This document shows, one piece after another, positions 14,709-15,082 of a DNA stretch of 15,082 bases. Each line of letters opens with the position of its first letter. Position 1 is the first letter of the stretch. The notes below the pieces were generated by a model. The model saw only the letters and a program-made list of their open reading frames with translations. It was not told the origin of the DNA and ran no database searches. A program made the translations under genes and the position numbers. The DNA is from an uncultured Clostridium sp. (GTDB lineage Bacteria; Bacillota; Clostridia; TANB77; CAG-508): positions 1 through 15,082 of the forward strand of contig CABQAZ010000029.1 of the NCBI GenBank assembly GCA_902462295.1. Reading direction: 5' to 3'.

Positions 14709-15082
14709 AATTTATTAATATTTTTAAATAAAACTAGCAACAAGTAAACATAAATATAAAAATAAAAAATAAAATAAAATAAAATTTAATGTTTGTAAAA
14801 AAAGAATAAATTAGAATAAAATCGAAAAAAAAAGAATAAAATAGATAAAAAAACATTAAAAATAATTTTTGAAAGAAATTAATATTGGAATTGGTTTACT
14901 TAAAATAATAAAAATTTTAAGTAATTAATAAAAAAAAATAATTATTAAAAAAATAAAAAAATAATTAATAATAAAAAAAATAATAATTAATTAAATAAAA
15001 AAATAATTAAATAAAATAAAAAATAATTAAAATTCGACGCACGAAAATCAAAAATAAGGCAATTTTATTTTTGATTAGTATA
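14709..15082. other. Gene-free A-rich tail
   Basis: From the dnaN hairpin to the window end I see no gene. The plus strand is dominated by A-runs broken by single Ts, the complement of the composition at the left end of the window. The only structured element is the hairpin at 15046-15076. The next gene probably begins beyond the window. Confidence 0.75.
15046..15076. terminator. Possible hairpin terminator at the window edge
   Basis: AATCAAAAATAA (15046-15057) pairs perfectly with TTATTTTTGATT (15065-15076) around GGCAATT. It is preceded by a small GC-richer patch (CGACGCACG, about 15035-15043). It could be a terminator or part of the leader of the next gene; the window ends too soon to say. 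Confidence 0.35.

Overview
This is the chromosomal replication-origin region of a very AT-rich Firmicute, most likely a member of the Clostridia. The gene order supports this: parB, parA, rsmG, mnmG, mnmE, jag, yidC, yidD, rnpA and rpmH on the minus strand, then dnaA and dnaN on the plus strand. This is the classic origin arrangement of low-GC Gram-positives. Strong AGGAGG-type ribosome sites, perfect TTGACA/TATAAT promoters, a YidC without the large proteobacterial periplasmic domain and a GerMN-domain protein also fit. TGA is used as a stop (rnpA), so the standard bacterial code applies. The species cannot be named from the sequence alone.

Layout. Bases 1-1500 hold no convincing gene. They are T-rich on the plus strand and contain two diverged copies of a unit about 780 bp long (from 41 and from 821), then a perfect 13-bp minisatellite (1381-1432). 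A small unrecognised plus-strand gene (1541-1804) converges on a GerMN-domain gene (1850-2383), with an AT-only bidirectional hairpin between them. Two tRNA-Ser genes (GCT and TGA anticodons, both with encoded CCA) follow with their own promoter and terminator. Next come parAB (origin segregation), mnmE/mnmG (tRNA wobble-uridine modification), rsmG (16S rRNA methylation), and the rpmH-rnpA-yidD-yidC-jag cluster (ribosomal protein L34, RNase P protein, membrane insertion and an RNA-binding protein). All are transcribed leftward, away from the origin.

The origin appears bipartite. One group of DnaA boxes lies between rpmH and dnaA (11628-11839), around the dnaA promoter and start. A second lies between dnaA and dnaN (13329-13495). 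It ends in a perfect box, a short GC-rich step and eight consecutive DnaA-trio-like triplets (13500-13523) running into an AT-only stretch. This matches the unwinding element known from Bacillus subtilis and makes 13487-13550 the best candidate for the melting site. dnaN is followed by a hairpin and then an A-rich gene-free tail to the window end.

Genes on both sides point away from oriC, so they are co-directional with replication. The non-coding flanks show the same polarity: T-rich on the plus strand far left, A-rich far right, so the leading strand is A-rich on both arms. No defence system, insertion sequence, phage, CRISPR array or novel enzyme is visible. The least explained parts are the duplicated non-coding unit at the left end, the 87-residue ORF, and the long compound hairpin between jag and mnmE.
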